DNA of 40,557 nucleotides from Aeromonas cavernicola. Its GTDB lineage: Bacteria > Pseudomonadota > Gammaproteobacteria > Enterobacterales > Aeromonadaceae. The number at the start of each line of letters is the position of its first letter. The stretch's first letter is position 1. Location of the stretch: assembly GCF_002795305.1 (NCBI RefSeq), contig NZ_PGGC01000064.1, positions 1 to 40,557 on the forward strand, read 5' to 3'. The notes under the pieces were generated by a model. That model worked only from the letters and a program-made list of their open reading frames with translations. It was not told the origin of the DNA and did not search any database. This document shows, one piece after another, positions 27,351 to 37,917 of this stretch. A program made the translations under genes and the position numbers.

Positions 27351-28298
27351 TTACGGTAATATCTCTTGCTGATCTTCACCCTCTTTTTCTACCTGAGCCG
27401 GCAGCATATGTTCACGCTTAACGCCAAGGAACATGGCACACGCACTCGCGACATAGATAGAAGAGTAAGTACCAAAGGCAACCCCAATAACCATCGCCAC
27501 AGCAAAACCGTGGATCAGTGGTCCTCCTTTGAGCAGCAGTGCCAGCACCACCACAAAGGTAAGACCCGAGGTGATGATGGTACGACTCAGGGTCTCGGTC
27601 ATAGAGAGATCCAAGATATAATCGGTATCCCCTTTACGTACCTTGCGAAAGTTCTCCCGCAAGCGGTCGAACACCACGATGGTATCGTTCAGCGAGTACC
27701 CCACCAACGTCATCAATGCTGCCAGCACGGTCAGGTCAAACTCGTACTGGAAATAGGCGAACACACCGAGGGTGATCACGACGTCATGGACGAGCGATAT
27801 AATCCCCCCCACCGCAAGACGCCACTCAAAACGCACTGCCACGTAGATCAAAATACAGATGATCGAGGCAAGCATTGCCAGTGCGCCATCGGTCGCCAAT
27901 TCATCGCCGACCGAGGGCCCAACAAACTCGACACGTTTAAGCACAGCGGCAGGGTCAATCAGCTTAGCGGCGGCTAATACTTCATTCCCCTGCTGCTCCA
28001 CCTTCACTCCCTCTTTGGGCGTTAGGCGTACAAGCACATCACGAATGGAGCCAAAATGTTGCAGGGTTGCCCCTTCAATCTTTTGCTCATCCAATACTTT
28101 ATGCATTTCATCGAGATCAACCGATTGCTGGAACCCCACCTCAATCGTGGTGCCACCCGTAAAGTCGAGCCCCCAGTTCAATCCTCGATCGAACAGGAAA
28201 AAAAGCGCAATCAGCATCAGCAAGGTAGAGAAAACCACACCCGGCTTGGCATAACGCATAAAGGGGATGGGTTTTTCAAAATGTAGAATCTGAAACAT
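27351..28298 (-). CDS. secF: Protein translocase subunit SecF
   Basis: SecF pairs with SecD in the inner membrane to use proton motive force to pull proteins across after SecA. ATG 28298 gives 315 residues (E. coli 323), beginning MFQILHFEKPIPFMRYAKPG; codons further upstream would overlap secD and are rejected. A first helix (about 18-36) is followed by DRGLNWGLDFTGGTTIEV and the periplasmic P1-like domain. Five more helices (from about 135) include VRFEWRLAVGGIISLVHDV and the VGYSLNDTIVVFDRLRENFR signature. The start is 11 bases after secD. Confidence 0.97.
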   Translation of the reverse strand: MFQILHFEKPIPFMRYAKPGVVFSTLLMLIALFFLFDRGLNWGLDFTGGTTIEVGFQQSVDLDEMHKVLDEQKIEGATLQHFGSIRDVLVRLTPKEGVKVEQQGNEVLAAAKLIDPAAVLKRVEFVGPSVGDELATDGALAMLASIICILIYVAVRFEWRLAVGGIISLVHDVVITLGVFAYFQYEFDLTVLAALMTLVGYSLNDTIVVFDRLRENFRKVRKGDTDYILDLSMTETLSRTIITSGLTFVVVLALLLKGGPLIHGFAVAMVIGVAFGTYSSIYVASACAMFLGVKREHMLPAQVEKEGEDQQEILP

Positions 28299-28309
28299 CG
28301 TCTCTATCC

Positions 28310-30163
28310 TCAGATCGGCAGCTTGTCGAGGCGCCGTCCACCCCAAGCCAAGTTGATAATGGCGCGGGATACCGTGATGGCGGTAAACATAGACGCACTC
28401 AGACCGATACCCAGCGTCAGGGCAAAGCCCTTGATGGCGCCGGTGCCAATACCAAATAGGATCACACAGGTAATGAGTGAGGTAACGTTGGAATCTGCGA
28501 TGGTCGAGAAAGCCCGGTCAAAGCCCAGATGGATGGCTTGCTGGACCCCCCGCCCGTTGCGGATCTCTTCGCGGATACGCTCGTAGATCAACACGTTAGC
28601 ATCCACCGCCATTCCTAGCGTCAGGACGATACCCGCAATACCTGGCAGGGTCATGGTCGCGCCTGGGATCATCGACATAATACCGACGATCAACACCAAG
28701 TTCATACTGAGTGCTAAGTTGGCGACCCAACCAAACGCGCGGTAGTAGATCCCCATGAACAGCACGATCACCAGCATGGCCCAGCCGATGGCTTCCATCC
28801 CGCTGTCAATGTTCTGCTGACCGAGGCTCGGGCCGATGGTGCGCTCTTCCACGATCTGGATCGGCGCGATCAGGGCACCGGCACGCAGCAGCAGTGCCAG
28901 ATTATGCGCTTCGTTGGCGTTGTCGATACCGGTGATCCGGAACTGGCTACCAAGGCGCGACTGGATAGTGGCGACGTTGATCACCTCCTCCTGCTTGCGG
29001 AACTTACGCTTGCCATCGGGTCCTGGCTGGCCAACCGGTTTGTACTCGATGAACACGGTGGCCATCCCTTTACCCACGTTATCCTTGGTAAAGTTGGCCA
29101 TCTTGTTGCCACCCTGGCCATCTAGCTTGATGTTCACCTGAGGACGACTGTATTCATCAAAACCAGACTGAGCACCCACGATGTGGTCACCGGTTAAGAT
29201 CACCCGCTTTTGCAAGACAACTGGGCGGCCATTGCGATCGTTGTAAACCTTAGAGCTAGGCGGTACACGGCCATCAGCTGCGGCCTGAATATCGGCCGTC
29301 TCATCCACCATGTGGAACTCTAACGTTGCCGTTGCCCCCAAGATCTCCTTGGCTCGAGCGGTGTCTTGGATACCCGGCAGCTCAACCACAATGCGCTCGG
29401 CACCTTGCTGCTGCACTAACGGTTCAGCGACACCCAACTCATTGACCCGGTTACGGATGATGGTGATGTTCTGCTCAAGGGCATACTTCTTCACCTCTTT
29501 GATCTTGGCTTCGGTCAATGCCGCCAGCAGGATCAACTCATCCCCTTTTTGCTCGGTCGTAAAGGCCAAGTCCGGGTTCTGGCGACGCAGGTGAGAGAGC
29601 GCACGCTCTTGATCTGCCTCATCACGGAACAGCACCTGTACTTGATCACCGACCCGACGCACGCCGGAGTAACGGATCTTCTGAGTACGCAACTCCGAGC
29701 GGAAATCTTGCACCATCTGCTCTTGCTGCTTGGTCAGCGCCTCGGCCATGTCCACCTCCATCAGGAAGTGCACACCACCACGTAAATCGAGACCGAGTTT
29801 GAGCGGCGCAGCACCTATCGCGTTGAGCCAAGCGGGCGTAGCAGGCGCCAAATTGAGGGCAGTAATAAAATTATCACCCAGCTTAGTGGCAACCACGTCA
29901 CGGGCTTTGAGCTGATCTTCGGTGTTCTTAAAACGCACCAGAATAAAACCGTGCTCAAACGCGGCATGCTTGACTGGGATCTTGGCCGCATTTAGCGTCT
30001 CGTTCACCAGATCAAGGGTCTCTAGCTTGACTTCGGCGCCGCGGCTAGCAGAGACCTGTAACGCTGGGTCTTCACCGTAAAGATTGGGGGCTGCATATAG
30101 AAAACCGATGGCGATCACCACGATCACCATCAGGTATTTCCACAGCGGATAGCGATTTAACAC
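28310..30163 (-). CDS. secD: Protein translocase subunit SecD
   Basis: SecD is the larger half of the SecDF export motor. It has 617 residues (E. coli 615), beginning [20 protein letters not shown]. One N-terminal helix (about 8-25) is followed by the periplasmic P1 head, with [20 protein letters not shown] and [19 protein letters not shown]. Five C-terminal helices include the signature [21 protein letters not shown], whose Asp residue is part of the proton path. It sits 18 bases after yajC. Confidence 0.98.
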   Translation of the reverse strand: MLNRYPLWKYLMVIVVIAIGFLYAAPNLYGEDPALQVSASRGAEVKLETLDLVNETLNAAKIPVKHAAFEHGFILVRFKNTEDQLKARDVVATKLGDNFITALNLAPATPAWLNAIGAAPLKLGLDLRGGVHFLMEVDMAEALTKQQEQMVQDFRSELRTQKIRYSGVRRVGDQVQVLFRDEADQERALSHLRRQNPDLAFTTEQKGDELILLAALTEAKIKEVKKYALEQNITIIRNRVNELGVAEPLVQQQGAERIVVELPGIQDTARAKEILGATATLEFHMVDETADIQAAADGRVPPSSKVYNDRNGRPVVLQKRVILTGDHIVGAQSGFDEYSRPQVNIKLDGQGGNKMANFTKDNVGKGMATVFIEYKPVGQPGPDGKRKFRKQEEVINVATIQSRLGSQFRITGIDNANEAHNLALLLRAGALIAPIQIVEERTIGPSLGQQNIDSGMEAIGWAMLVIVLFMGIYYRAFGWVANLALSMNLVLIVGIMSMIPGATMTLPGIAGIVLTLGMAVDANVLIYERIREEIRNGRGVQQAIHLGFDRAFSTIADSNVTSLITCVILFGIGTGAIKGFALTLGIGLSASMFTAITVSRAIINLAWGGRRLDKLPI

Positions 30164-30181
30164 GCTGTGCTCCTTGGCGGA

Positions 30182-30517
30182 TTAAAGGGACTGGATAGAA
30201 CCCTTGGGCAACACGGCAGACACAAAGTCTTTCTTAACCGTGACTTGAGTCTGGTCGTTGAGGGCGATCACCAAGTAATCGTTGTCGGCCGCCACTTTGG
30301 CGATCTTGCCAATCAAACCACCAGAGGTCAGCACTTCATCGCCCTTGGAGAGTGAGCTCATCAGATTACGATGATCCTTGGCACGTTTAGCTTGCGGGCG
30401 GTAAATCATGAAGTAGAAGATGAGACCGAACACGGCCAGCATGATGATCATTTCCATACCACCACTCTGTGCTGCCGGAGCCGCGCCTTGTGCATATGCC
30501 TGGGGGATAATACTCAT
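30182..30517 (-). CDS. yajC: YajC, preprotein translocase accessory subunit
   Basis: YajC is a small inner membrane protein that copurifies with SecDF. It has 111 residues (E. coli 110). A short periplasmic N-terminus (MSIIPQAYAQGAAPAAQSGG) precedes one helix (about 22-40, MIIMLAVFGLIFYFMIYRPQ). A cytoplasmic SH3-like domain follows, with RPQAKRAKDHRNLMSSLSKG and DEVLTSGGLIGKIAKV. It is 50 bases after tgt, in the usual operon order. Confidence 0.97.
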   Translation of the reverse strand: MSIIPQAYAQGAAPAAQSGGMEMIIMLAVFGLIFYFMIYRPQAKRAKDHRNLMSSLSKGDEVLTSGGLIGKIAKVAADNDYLVIALNDQTQVTVKKDFVSAVLPKGSIQSL

Positions 30518-30567
30518 TTAACAACCTCTTATTGATGTAGATTAGGTAACTAGATTATAACTCGTTG

Positions 30568-31776
<1,209 letters not shown>

Positions 31777-32844
31777 TTACGCATCGCCCCGGCGACGGGT
31801 GACAAACATCGCATCCCCGTAGCTAAAAAAACGATACTGCTCGGCCACCGCAGCCTGATAGGCCGCCATCACCTGATCGTACCCCGCAAAGGCGCTGACC
31901 AACATGATCAGGGTCGACTCCGGCAGATGGAAGTTGGTGACCATGGCATCAACAAGCTGAAACTCATACCCTGGGAAGATGAAGATGTCAGTGTCGCCGA
32001 AAAAGGGCGCCAGCGGCTTGCCTTGGGCCAACGTCACCTTGGCGGCACTCTCTAAAGAGCGCACCGAGGTGGTCCCCACCGCAATCACTCGGCCACCACG
32101 GGCACGGGTCGCGGCGATGGCCGCCACCACCTCTTGCGGCACTTCGGCATACTCGGCATGCATGTGGTGATCTTCAATCTTCTCCACCCGCACCGGCTGG
32201 AAGGTCCCCGCCCCTACATGCAGGGTGACGAAGGCCGTTTCAACCCCTTTGGCCCGAATTTTCTCAAGCAGCGGTGTATCAAAGTGCAGACCCGCGGTCG
32301 GCGCAGCGACAGCGCCCGGCTTCTGGTTGTAGACCGTCTGGTAGCGCTCTTTATCGGCATCCTCATCGGGCCGATCAATATAAGGGGGCAGCGGCATGTG
32401 GCCGATGGCCTCCAAAATCTCCAGCACCGGACGCGGGTCAAGGAAGTGGATCTCGAACAGGGCATCGTGACGGGCACGCATCTCGGCCTCGACGCTCTTG
32501 CCGTCAGGCCCCGCCGCCATGATCAACCGGGTGCCGGGCTTGGGCGCCTTGGAGGCACGGACATGGGCCAACACGCTGTGCTCGTCCAGAATGCGCTCAA
32601 CCAATACCTCCAACTTGCCGCCGCTGGCCTTCTGGCCAAACATCCGCGCCGGAATGACGCGGGTGTTGTTGAACACCAGCAGGTCACCTGGGTTGAGCTG
32701 ATCCAGCACATCGACAAATTGACCGTGGCGCAGAGCACCAGTTTGGCCATTGAGCTGCAACAAGCGGCTCGCCGTCCGCTCTGCCATCGGATAACGGGCA
32801 ATCAGCGCATCTGGCAGATCAAAATGGAAATCGGATACTTGCAT
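31777..32844 (-). CDS. queA: S-adenosylmethionine:tRNA ribosyltransferase-isomerase QueA
   Basis: QueA transfers the ribosyl part of SAM to preQ1 in tRNA, giving epoxyqueuosine. It has 355 residues (E. coli 356), beginning [20 protein letters not shown]. Signatures include [55 protein letters not shown] and [14 protein letters not shown]. The C-terminal part has [22 protein letters not shown]. The upstream 206-base gap is shared with the divergent CBS gene. Confidence 0.98.
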   Translation of the reverse strand: MQVSDFHFDLPDALIARYPMAERTASRLLQLNGQTGALRHGQFVDVLDQLNPGDLLVFNNTRVIPARMFGQKASGGKLEVLVERILDEHSVLAHVRASKAPKPGTRLIMAAGPDGKSVEAEMRARHDALFEIHFLDPRPVLEILEAIGHMPLPPYIDRPDEDADKERYQTVYNQKPGAVAAPTAGLHFDTPLLEKIRAKGVETAFVTLHVGAGTFQPVRVEKIEDHHMHAEYAEVPQEVVAAIAATRARGGRVIAVGTTSVRSLESAAKVTLAQGKPLAPFFGDTDIFIFPGYEFQLVDAMVTNFHLPESTLIMLVSAFAGYDQVMAAYQAAVAEQYRFFSYGDAMFVTRRRGDA

Positions 32845-32979
32845 CTTTCACCTCGGGGGAATCGGCGGCTAGTCTAGTTATCCCCCTTGGCCAAGGCAAC
32901 CCAAAAACCCTATCCCGATAAGGCATAGCGCCCAGATTTTATCTTTACCCCACCATGAGTGGTGATTTAACGAGCAGCG

Positions 32980-33021
32980 TTGACCCGGATCATGTTTTGC
33001 CAGCGCCCCCTAGGCTAGGGT
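32980..33021 (+). promoter_or_regulatory. Candidate class II FNR-type promoter of the CBS-domain gene
   Basis: TTGAC-CCGG-ATCAT (32980-32993) matches the FNR consensus TTGAT-N4-ATCAA at 8 of 10 positions with both halves good. A -10-like TAGGGT lies at 33016-33021. A start of transcription near 33028 would put the FNR centre (32986.5) at -41.5, the exact class II position, leaving a 23-base leader to the CBS start. The motif and spacing are seen; FNR control is inferred. Confidence 0.55.
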
Positions 33022-33050
33022 AATGGTCAACACAGTGAAAGGAGGCTTTT

Positions 33051-33497
33051 ATGATCACCATCTTAGAGATAATGACTAAACACCCTTTTACGCTGGGGCC
33101 CAGCAACAGTGTCAAGCAAGCGATGGCGTTAATGCAGCAAGAGCGGATCCGTCATATTCCGATTGTGAATGACCGCCACCACCTACTTGGTCTGGTGACC
33201 CTCTCCGATATTTTGGCTACTCAGGAATCGAAGTTGTTGCTGATCAGCCCAGAACAAGAAGCTGAGTTTACCGACAGCATCCAACTCGATGAGATCATGA
33301 CTCACCACGTCGCCACCGTGGCGCCGCAGGCGAGCATCAAAGAAGCCGCACTCTATTTGCAGCGTCATAAATATGGCTGCCTACCGGTGGTGAAGAACCA
33401 TCAATTGGTCGGGATTGTCACCGAGTCGGATTTTATTGCTGTGGCCATTAATTTGCTTGAGCTGATGGAGCAACAAGAGCCCCTCACTGATTTCTGA
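33051..33497 (+). CDS. Two-CBS-domain protein
   Basis: A 148-residue stand-alone CBS pair (Bateman module), which usually binds adenosine nucleotides and reports energy state. The ribosome-binding site is perfect (AAAGGAGG). CBS1 spans about 7-60 (IMTKHPFTLGPSNSVKQAMA, IRHIPIVNDRHHLLGLVTLS), and CBS2 about 78-133 (IMTHHVATVAPQASIKEA, YGCLPVVKNHQLVGIVTESD). A linker of about 20 residues, ending in an acidic stretch, joins them. There is no signal peptide or other domain, so the ligand and partner are unknown. The possible FNR promoter upstream suggests a role in low oxygen. Confidence 0.88.
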   Translation: MITILEIMTKHPFTLGPSNSVKQAMALMQQERIRHIPIVNDRHHLLGLVTLSDILATQESKLLLISPEQEAEFTDSIQLDEIMTHHVATVAPQASIKEAALYLQRHKYGCLPVVKNHQLVGIVTESDFIAVAINLLELMEQQEPLTDF

Positions 33498-33499
33498 TG

Positions 33500-33673
33500 T
33501 CACAGCCCCTCGCAGGGGCTTAGAGCCTGCTCTATTGGCCATTGCAAGTACGCACACGGCAATATCGGCATCGCCAACACACTTAAGTTGCCCGCATTTT
33601 GATGCGTTGCGCCCAGCCCATAGCCAACCAGCAGCAATGGGATGGGCGTTAACACCAGCAGCATCAACCTCAT
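33500..33673 (-). CDS. Possible 57-residue membrane or secreted peptide
   Basis: A short frame, convergent with the CBS gene and ending two bases beyond it, encodes MRLMLLVLTPIPLLLVGYGL as a clear signal or membrane helix. GATHQNAGNL and a short tail ending PCEGL follow. Upstream there is only a loose GGGTGGG before the ATG. Leucine codons are mostly CTG or TTG, as in neighbouring genes, and hydrophobic organisation is unlikely by chance. It could still be a non-coding stretch. The inverted repeat AGCCCCT/AGGGGCT (33504-33520) lies at its 3' end. No homologue comes to mind, and function is unknown. Confidence 0.45.
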   Translation of the reverse strand: MRLMLLVLTPIPLLLVGYGLGATHQNAGNLSVLAMPILPCAYLQWPIEQALSPCEGL

Positions 33674-34039
33674 TACCCACCCGCTAAGCGCAGACGTTGG
33701 TGCTGTCCCGGTGCGGGGTGCATTCCTTTGTCACTGGGTTTTATCTCGCTCACTGTCTTTTTTGTTAAAAACAACCAGCGAAATCGCACCACTCCCCTTG
33801 AAAAAGGGATGACCCGCACCGATGTTGAACCCCGACAACGAGTTATCTCAGAAGACCTGAGAAATTCATGTTAATGACCGCAACACTGGCAATCTATTAA
33901 GTAGATTTAAGCGATTCAAAATTGTGGCTTTAATCGATTAGATTGACCCTCTATGATGCATTCATCGAAAGTCAAACGCCTCGTCAGGTCTGGGTCATTC
34001 ATATCAGACGGGCACATGTACATCACAAGGAGCTAATAC
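33674..34039. other. Long ahpC upstream region without a convincing gene
   Basis: These 366 bases carry no believable coding frame. They include an AT-rich part next to ahpC (about 33870-33960), inverted repeats TCTCAG/CTGAGA (33846-33862) and AATCTA/TAGATT (33891-33907), and a possible -10 TATGAT (33952-33957). The ahpC ribosome-binding site AAGGAG is near 34027-34032, implying a leader of about 75 bases. I expected an OxyR site by analogy with E. coli but could not fit its four-element motif. Confidence 0.5.
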
Positions 34040-34606
34040 ATGTCTACCTACATCAATACTGAAATCAAGCCGTTCAACGCCACCGCTTACCACAATGGCA
34101 AGTTTGTTCAGGTGTCTGACGCTGACCTGAAAGGCAAGTGGTCTGTGGTGTTCTTCTATCCGGCTGACTTCACTTTCGTGTGCCCGACTGAACTGGGCGA
34201 TCTGGCTGATAACTACGCAGAGTTCCAGAAGCTGGGCGTTGAGATCTACGCTGTCTCTACCGATACCCACTTCACTCACAAAGCATGGCACGACACCTCT
34301 GACACCATCAAAAAACTGCAGTACCCGATGGTAGGTGACCCGACTGGTACCATCACCCGCAACTTCGGTGTGATGATCGAAGAAGCTGGCCTGGCTGACC
34401 GCGGTACTTTCGTGATTGACCCACAGGGTGTTATCCAGATCGTTGAAATCAACGCTGGCGGCATCGGCCGTGATGCCCTGGAGCTGCTGCGCAAAGTCAA
34501 AGCCGCTCAGTACGTTGCATCCCACCCGGGTGAAGTATGCCCAGCTAAGTGGAAAGAAGGCGAAGCCACTCTGGCCCCGTCTCTGGATCTGGTAGGCAAA
34601 ATCTAA
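34040..34606 (+). CDS. ahpC: Alkyl hydroperoxide reductase subunit C (2-Cys peroxiredoxin)
   Basis: AhpC reduces hydrogen peroxide, organic peroxides and peroxynitrite. It has 188 residues, the E. coli length plus one. The peroxidatic cysteine is Cys48 ([14 protein letters not shown]) and the resolving cysteine Cys167 ([13 protein letters not shown]). The decamer-forming peroxiredoxin fold is intact. Codons are strongly biased to preferred forms (GCT, CTG, GGC), typical of an abundant protein. A terminator hairpin separates it from ahpF, so AhpC can be made in excess. Confidence 0.99.
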   Translation: MSTYINTEIKPFNATAYHNGKFVQVSDADLKGKWSVVFFYPADFTFVCPTELGDLADNYAEFQKLGVEIYAVSTDTHFTHKAWHDTSDTIKKLQYPMVGDPTGTITRNFGVMIEEAGLADRGTFVIDPQGVIQIVEINAGGIGRDALELLRKVKAAQYVASHPGEVCPAKWKEGEATLAPSLDLVGKI

Positions 34607-34622
34607 GCCTCCCGCCTCCAAG

Positions 34623-34650
34623 ACCGGCCCGCTTCAGGGCCGGTTTTCTT
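34623..34650 (+). terminator. Terminator/attenuator between ahpC and ahpF
   Basis: ACCGGCCC and GGGCCGGT form a perfect 8-bp stem around a six-base loop, followed by TTTCTTT. Read-through past this hairpin would set ahpF below ahpC. The ahpF start lies 80 bases further on, with no obvious new promoter between. Confidence 0.88.
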
Positions 34651-34730
34651 TCCGGATCACAGAATTTATGTCGGTCTGTTGCCGGCACCACCATGCCACC
34701 GATCCGCCATTATTAAGAAGGAATTCGACC

Positions 34731-36311
34731 ATGTTAGATACCACTCTCAAACAACAGCTAAACACCTATCTGCAGTACATCGTCAATCCCATCGAGATCA
34801 GCGTATCCGGCAATGACAGTGACAAATCCGCAGAGCTGCAGGCACTGGCCAGCGAAATTGCCGAGATGTCCCCCAAGATCACCCAGACCTCTGGCACTGC
34901 CGCTCGCAAGCCTTCCATGAGTGTCGCACCGCAGGGCCAAGCCCCACGGGTTCACTTTGCCGGCATTCCCATGGGTCATGAATTTACCTCGCTGGTGCTC
35001 GCCTTGCTGCAAAGTGGCGGTCACCCCTCCAAGGCTGATGCTGCGGTACAAGAGCAGATCAAGCAGCTAAAGGGCGAGTTCCATTTCGAAACCTATATCT
35101 CCCTCACCTGCCACAACTGCCCAGACGTGGTCCAGGCCCTCAACCTGATGGCGACCCTCAACCCTGGCATCACCCACACCATGATCGACGGCGCCCTGTT
35201 TCAGGACGAGGTCAATGAGCGCCAAATCATGGCGGTGCCGAACGTCTATCTCAACGGCCAACCCTTTAGCCAAGGCCGAATTTCGCTAGAAGAAATCGTC
35301 GCCAAACTCGACACTGGCGCCAGCGAGCGCAAAGCCGCCGAGCTCAGTGACAAAGCCCCCTACGACGTATTGGTGGTCGGCGGTGGCCCCGCTGGCGCTG
35401 CTGCTGCCATCTACGCTGCTCGTAAAGGCATTCGCACCGCTATCGTCGCCGAGCGTTTTGGCGGCCAAGTGATGGATACGGTCGGCATCGAAAACTTTAT
35501 CTCCGTGCCCTATACCGAAGGCCCGAAGCTGGCTGCAAGCCTAGAACAGCACGTCAAGCAGTATGGCGTTGAGGTGATCACCGAACAGCGCGCTGCCGCC
35601 ATTAGCAAAGATGGCTATGTCAACGTGGCTCTGGCCTCCGGTGCCACCTTGAAGAGCCGTGCCGTAATCCTAGCGACCGGTGCCCGCTGGCGCGACCTGA
35701 ACGTGCCGGGCGAGATCGAGTACCGCACCAAGGGCGTAGCCTACTGCCCACACTGTGATGGTCCCTTCTTCAAAGGCAAGCGGGTGGCGGTGATTGGGGG
35801 TGGTAACTCCGGTATCGAAGCCGCCATTGATCTGGCCGGTATTGTTGAACACGTCACCGTGGTGGAGTTTGCCGATACCTTGCGCGCTGATGATGTCCTG
35901 CAGAAAAAGGCCCGCTCCATGGGCAATATCGACATCATCATGAGCGCCCGCACCACCGAAGTGATCGGTGATGGCAGCAGAGTGGTCGGCATGGATTACG
36001 AAGACCGTACCACCGGTGAAATCAAGCGTTTAAACGTGGCGGGTATCTTTGTTCAGATTGGCTTGGTGCCAAACACCGAGTTCCTCAAAGGGAGCGAGAT
36101 TGCCCTGACCCGTACGGGCGAGATCGAGATCGATACCAAAGGGGCCACCTCCTTGCCCGGCGTCTACGCCGCAGGGGATGCGACCACGGTGCCGTTCAAG
36201 CAGATCATCATCTCCATGGGGGCAGGGGCGACCGCTGCGCTCGGAGCCTTTGATTACCTAATCCGTCATCAGGCACCAGACGTGGCCGAGATAGCCTCCG
36301 CGACAGCCTAA
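34731..36311 (+). CDS. ahpF: Alkyl hydroperoxide reductase subunit F (NADH:peroxiredoxin reductase)
   Basis: AhpF is the flavoprotein that passes electrons from NADH to AhpC. ATG 34731, behind AAGAAGGAA, gives 526 residues (E. coli 521). The N-terminal thioredoxin-like region has redox pair Cys127/Cys130 ([10 protein letters not shown]). Next come the FAD-binding [10 protein letters not shown] (217-226), redox pair Cys339/Cys342 ([11 protein letters not shown]), NADH-binding [10 protein letters not shown] (356-365) and C-terminal [17 protein letters not shown]. All catalytic cysteines are present. The 21 codons upstream of 34731 are rejected, as they lie across the hairpin. Confidence 0.98.
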   Translation: MLDTTLKQQLNTYLQYIVNPIEISVSGNDSDKSAELQALASEIAEMSPKITQTSGTAARKPSMSVAPQGQAPRVHFAGIPMGHEFTSLVLALLQSGGHPSKADAAVQEQIKQLKGEFHFETYISLTCHNCPDVVQALNLMATLNPGITHTMIDGALFQDEVNERQIMAVPNVYLNGQPFSQGRISLEEIVAKLDTGASERKAAELSDKAPYDVLVVGGGPAGAAAAIYAARKGIRTAIVAERFGGQVMDTVGIENFISVPYTEGPKLAASLEQHVKQYGVEVITEQRAAAISKDGYVNVALASGATLKSRAVILATGARWRDLNVPGEIEYRTKGVAYCPHCDGPFFKGKRVAVIGGGNSGIEAAIDLAGIVEHVTVVEFADTLRADDVLQKKARSMGNIDIIMSARTTEVIGDGSRVVGMDYEDRTTGEIKRLNVAGIFVQIGLVPNTEFLKGSEIALTRTGEIEIDTKGATSLPGVYAAGDATTVPFKQIIISMGAGATAALGAFDYLIRHQAPDVAEIASATA

Positions 36312-36328
36312 GCAGGCTCCTGCTAACC

Positions 36329-36364
36329 AAAAGCCGACTCAGGTCACCCTGAGTCGGCTTTTTA
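36329..36364 (+). terminator. Terminator after ahpF
   Basis: A very strong hairpin starts 18 bases beyond the ahpF stop: a 15-bp stem AAAAGCCGACTCAGG with its complement, a TCAC loop and a T-run into TATAT. Confidence 0.95.
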
Positions 36365-36484
36365 TATGGCGCTATACCCAGCACCGTAGCAGCACGGTGA
36401 TGGATAAGTGTAAATTGCGAGAAATAACGATAATGAGATACTGGATTGTTGGCAGCGAATATGGCTTGCAGAATGGTTTACCCA

Positions 36485-37189
36485 TCACTCCAACAAAAAA
36501 ACCGCCTCAACATTATCGGTGACCGTTATCTGCTGTTGCTGATAACTGTTTTCGACCGCCGCAGAGGCATCCGCCATCGCTAATGCCTTCAGGTTACGGC
36601 TGTACAGCGGCATCGCTGACCCATTGCGATACTCGACGCGATAAACCTTGCCGAGCTTCATGCCAAATGCCTTAGACAAGGACTCCGCTTTACGCTTCGC
36701 ATCCTCCACCGCCCCTAACCGGGCTTGCTCCTTGATGGTTTGTGGTGATTTCAAGCCATATTCAATCTCTGACACTGACTCAAGCCCAGCTTGAAGCGCG
36801 GTATCCATCAACTGACTTAACTTATCGAGTTGATAGAGCTTCACTGCCAACTGCCGCTGAGCACGATACCCCATCAACAGCGGCTTCTTATTGTCACTGT
36901 ATTGATATTCAGGGGAGACCATGAGATTACCGGCCTCGACATCACTGCGCTTGATGCCAAGCCCTTCGAGCTGACCAAAAAACGCAGCGACCCGAGTATC
37001 GACCTGTTGTTTGGCCTTAATACCTTGTTTTTCAAGGGCAGTGACCGAGACATTAAGGGTCAGCATATCGGGCTCTACTCTTTGTTCAGACATTCCACTC
37101 ACTACCAAATGGGGCACTTCAGGGATATCAAGCGCCAACAGTGGGGAACTGATGGCTAACAAAGAGAGGGTAAAAAAGGGACGCCACAT
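36485..37189 (-). CDS. YggE-like SIMPL-domain periplasmic protein
   Basis: A 234-residue SIMPL (DUF541) protein related to E. coli YggE, which has been linked to oxidative stress. ATG 37189 is preceded by GAGG; an ATG five codons earlier, without a ribosome-binding site, is less likely. A signal peptide (MWRPFFTLSLLAISSPLLALD) precedes LVVSGMSEQRVEPDMLTLNV, the domain's hallmark start. KKPLLMGYRAQRQLAVKLYQ and ARLGAVEDAKRKAESLSKAF follow. It is probably periplasmic and oligomeric. Proximity to ahpCF may be coincidence, because the terminator and strand separate them. Confidence 0.88.
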   Translation of the reverse strand: MWRPFFTLSLLAISSPLLALDIPEVPHLVVSGMSEQRVEPDMLTLNVSVTALEKQGIKAKQQVDTRVAAFFGQLEGLGIKRSDVEAGNLMVSPEYQYSDNKKPLLMGYRAQRQLAVKLYQLDKLSQLMDTALQAGLESVSEIEYGLKSPQTIKEQARLGAVEDAKRKAESLSKAFGMKLGKVYRVEYRNGSAMPLYSRNLKALAMADASAAVENSYQQQQITVTDNVEAVFLLE

Positions 37190-37246
37190 AGCAAAAGACC
37201 TCATCAAGTAAAAAGTGAGGCGATTATGCCCTTGGCTAAGCAGGAT

Positions 37247-37822
37247 TCATATCTCGTGCAGTGGCGGCAGCTGGTCAAATACCTGATTGGTTAATTCAAG
37301 GCTGATCATGACAATTGGCTCGCTCAGTGGCGGCACATGTGTCGAACTCGGCACCCCTTCAATAGCGGGCAGCAGTGACTCATCTTCAAAATGAAACGAG
37401 TCCCATGACAACACTTGGCTAGTCACCGCCACATGTTGGTGAGCATCTTGGGGAAATTGCCCCGTTTGCTCCATGATCGGGCTCCACGCCAAAGGATCAG
37501 ATTGCTCTAACAAATTGTGTAATGAGTCACCCCCTAAGCTGCTTAATGGATACTCTTGCTGCCCCTGCTGATGACCGACCAAGATCATGGCATGGGCATG
37601 TTCAGTCCCCGCAACCGGCACATATGCAGCGGTTGCCGTCGCAAAATCGATATACAGCCCTCCGGCTACTTCACCGGCTTCATTCTCAATCTCTAATCCA
37701 TCCAGCCGATCGCCTGCGATAGTGGCGTGATAACCAAAACGCCCCGCACAACTAATGCTGCCTTGCCCATCCCAGCTATAACGAATGCCATCAATGTCGA
37801 CCCAATTAAACGGCTCCATCAT
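37247..37822 (-). CDS. Unrecognised 191-residue acidic protein beside the RTX adhesin
   Basis: I do not recognise this protein. It starts at one of two adjacent ATG codons (37822 or 37819) behind a GGGGGG tract. It has no signal peptide and no clear membrane helix. The first half looks beta-rich (FNWVDIDGIRYSWDGQGSIS, GRFGYHATIAGDRLDGLEIE); the second half has two Leu/Trp/acidic segments (SLHNLLEQSDPLAWSPIMEQ, VLSWDSFHFEDESLLPAIEG). Only one Cys (ISCAG) is present, and Asp plus Glu exceed Lys plus Arg by far. It is on the adhesin's strand, 96 bases downstream, but the adhesin terminator lies between. An accessory role in adhesin biology is only a guess. Confidence 0.72.
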   Translation of the reverse strand: MMEPFNWVDIDGIRYSWDGQGSISCAGRFGYHATIAGDRLDGLEIENEAGEVAGGLYIDFATATAAYVPVAGTEHAHAMILVGHQQGQQEYPLSSLGGDSLHNLLEQSDPLAWSPIMEQTGQFPQDAHQHVAVTSQVLSWDSFHFEDESLLPAIEGVPSSTHVPPLSEPIVMISLELTNQVFDQLPPLHEI

Positions 37823-37884
37823 CCCCCCTTACCAGCCCTCCCCATTGAAACGGCCACTATCTTAGCCGCCCATGGCGTAAAAAA

Positions 37885-37911
37885 GTAGGGACCGAATCAA
37901 TCGGTCCCTAC
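37885..37911 (-). terminator. Terminator of the RTX adhesin gene
   Basis: A perfect 11-bp stem (GTAGGGACCGA / TCGGTCCCTAC) with a five-base loop begins 6 bases after the adhesin stop. On the minus strand six T residues follow. It separates the adhesin from the downstream 191-residue gene. Confidence 0.95.
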
Positions 37912-37917
37912 CTGCGA

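Noticed and set aside
33381-33680. A 99-codon minus-strand frame across the CBS gene end
   Set aside because: It overlaps the 3' part of the CBS gene and conflicts with the better-organised 57-residue frame; no signals support it.
33891-33957. A possible OxyR site upstream of ahpC
   Set aside because: ATAG/CTAT-like elements occur but do not keep the 10-base spacing or inner bases of the OxyR motif.
36382-36399. CACCGT/ACGGTG hairpin between ahpF and the SIMPL gene
   Set aside because: The stem is only 6 bp and no T-run follows on either strand; it is not a convincing terminator.
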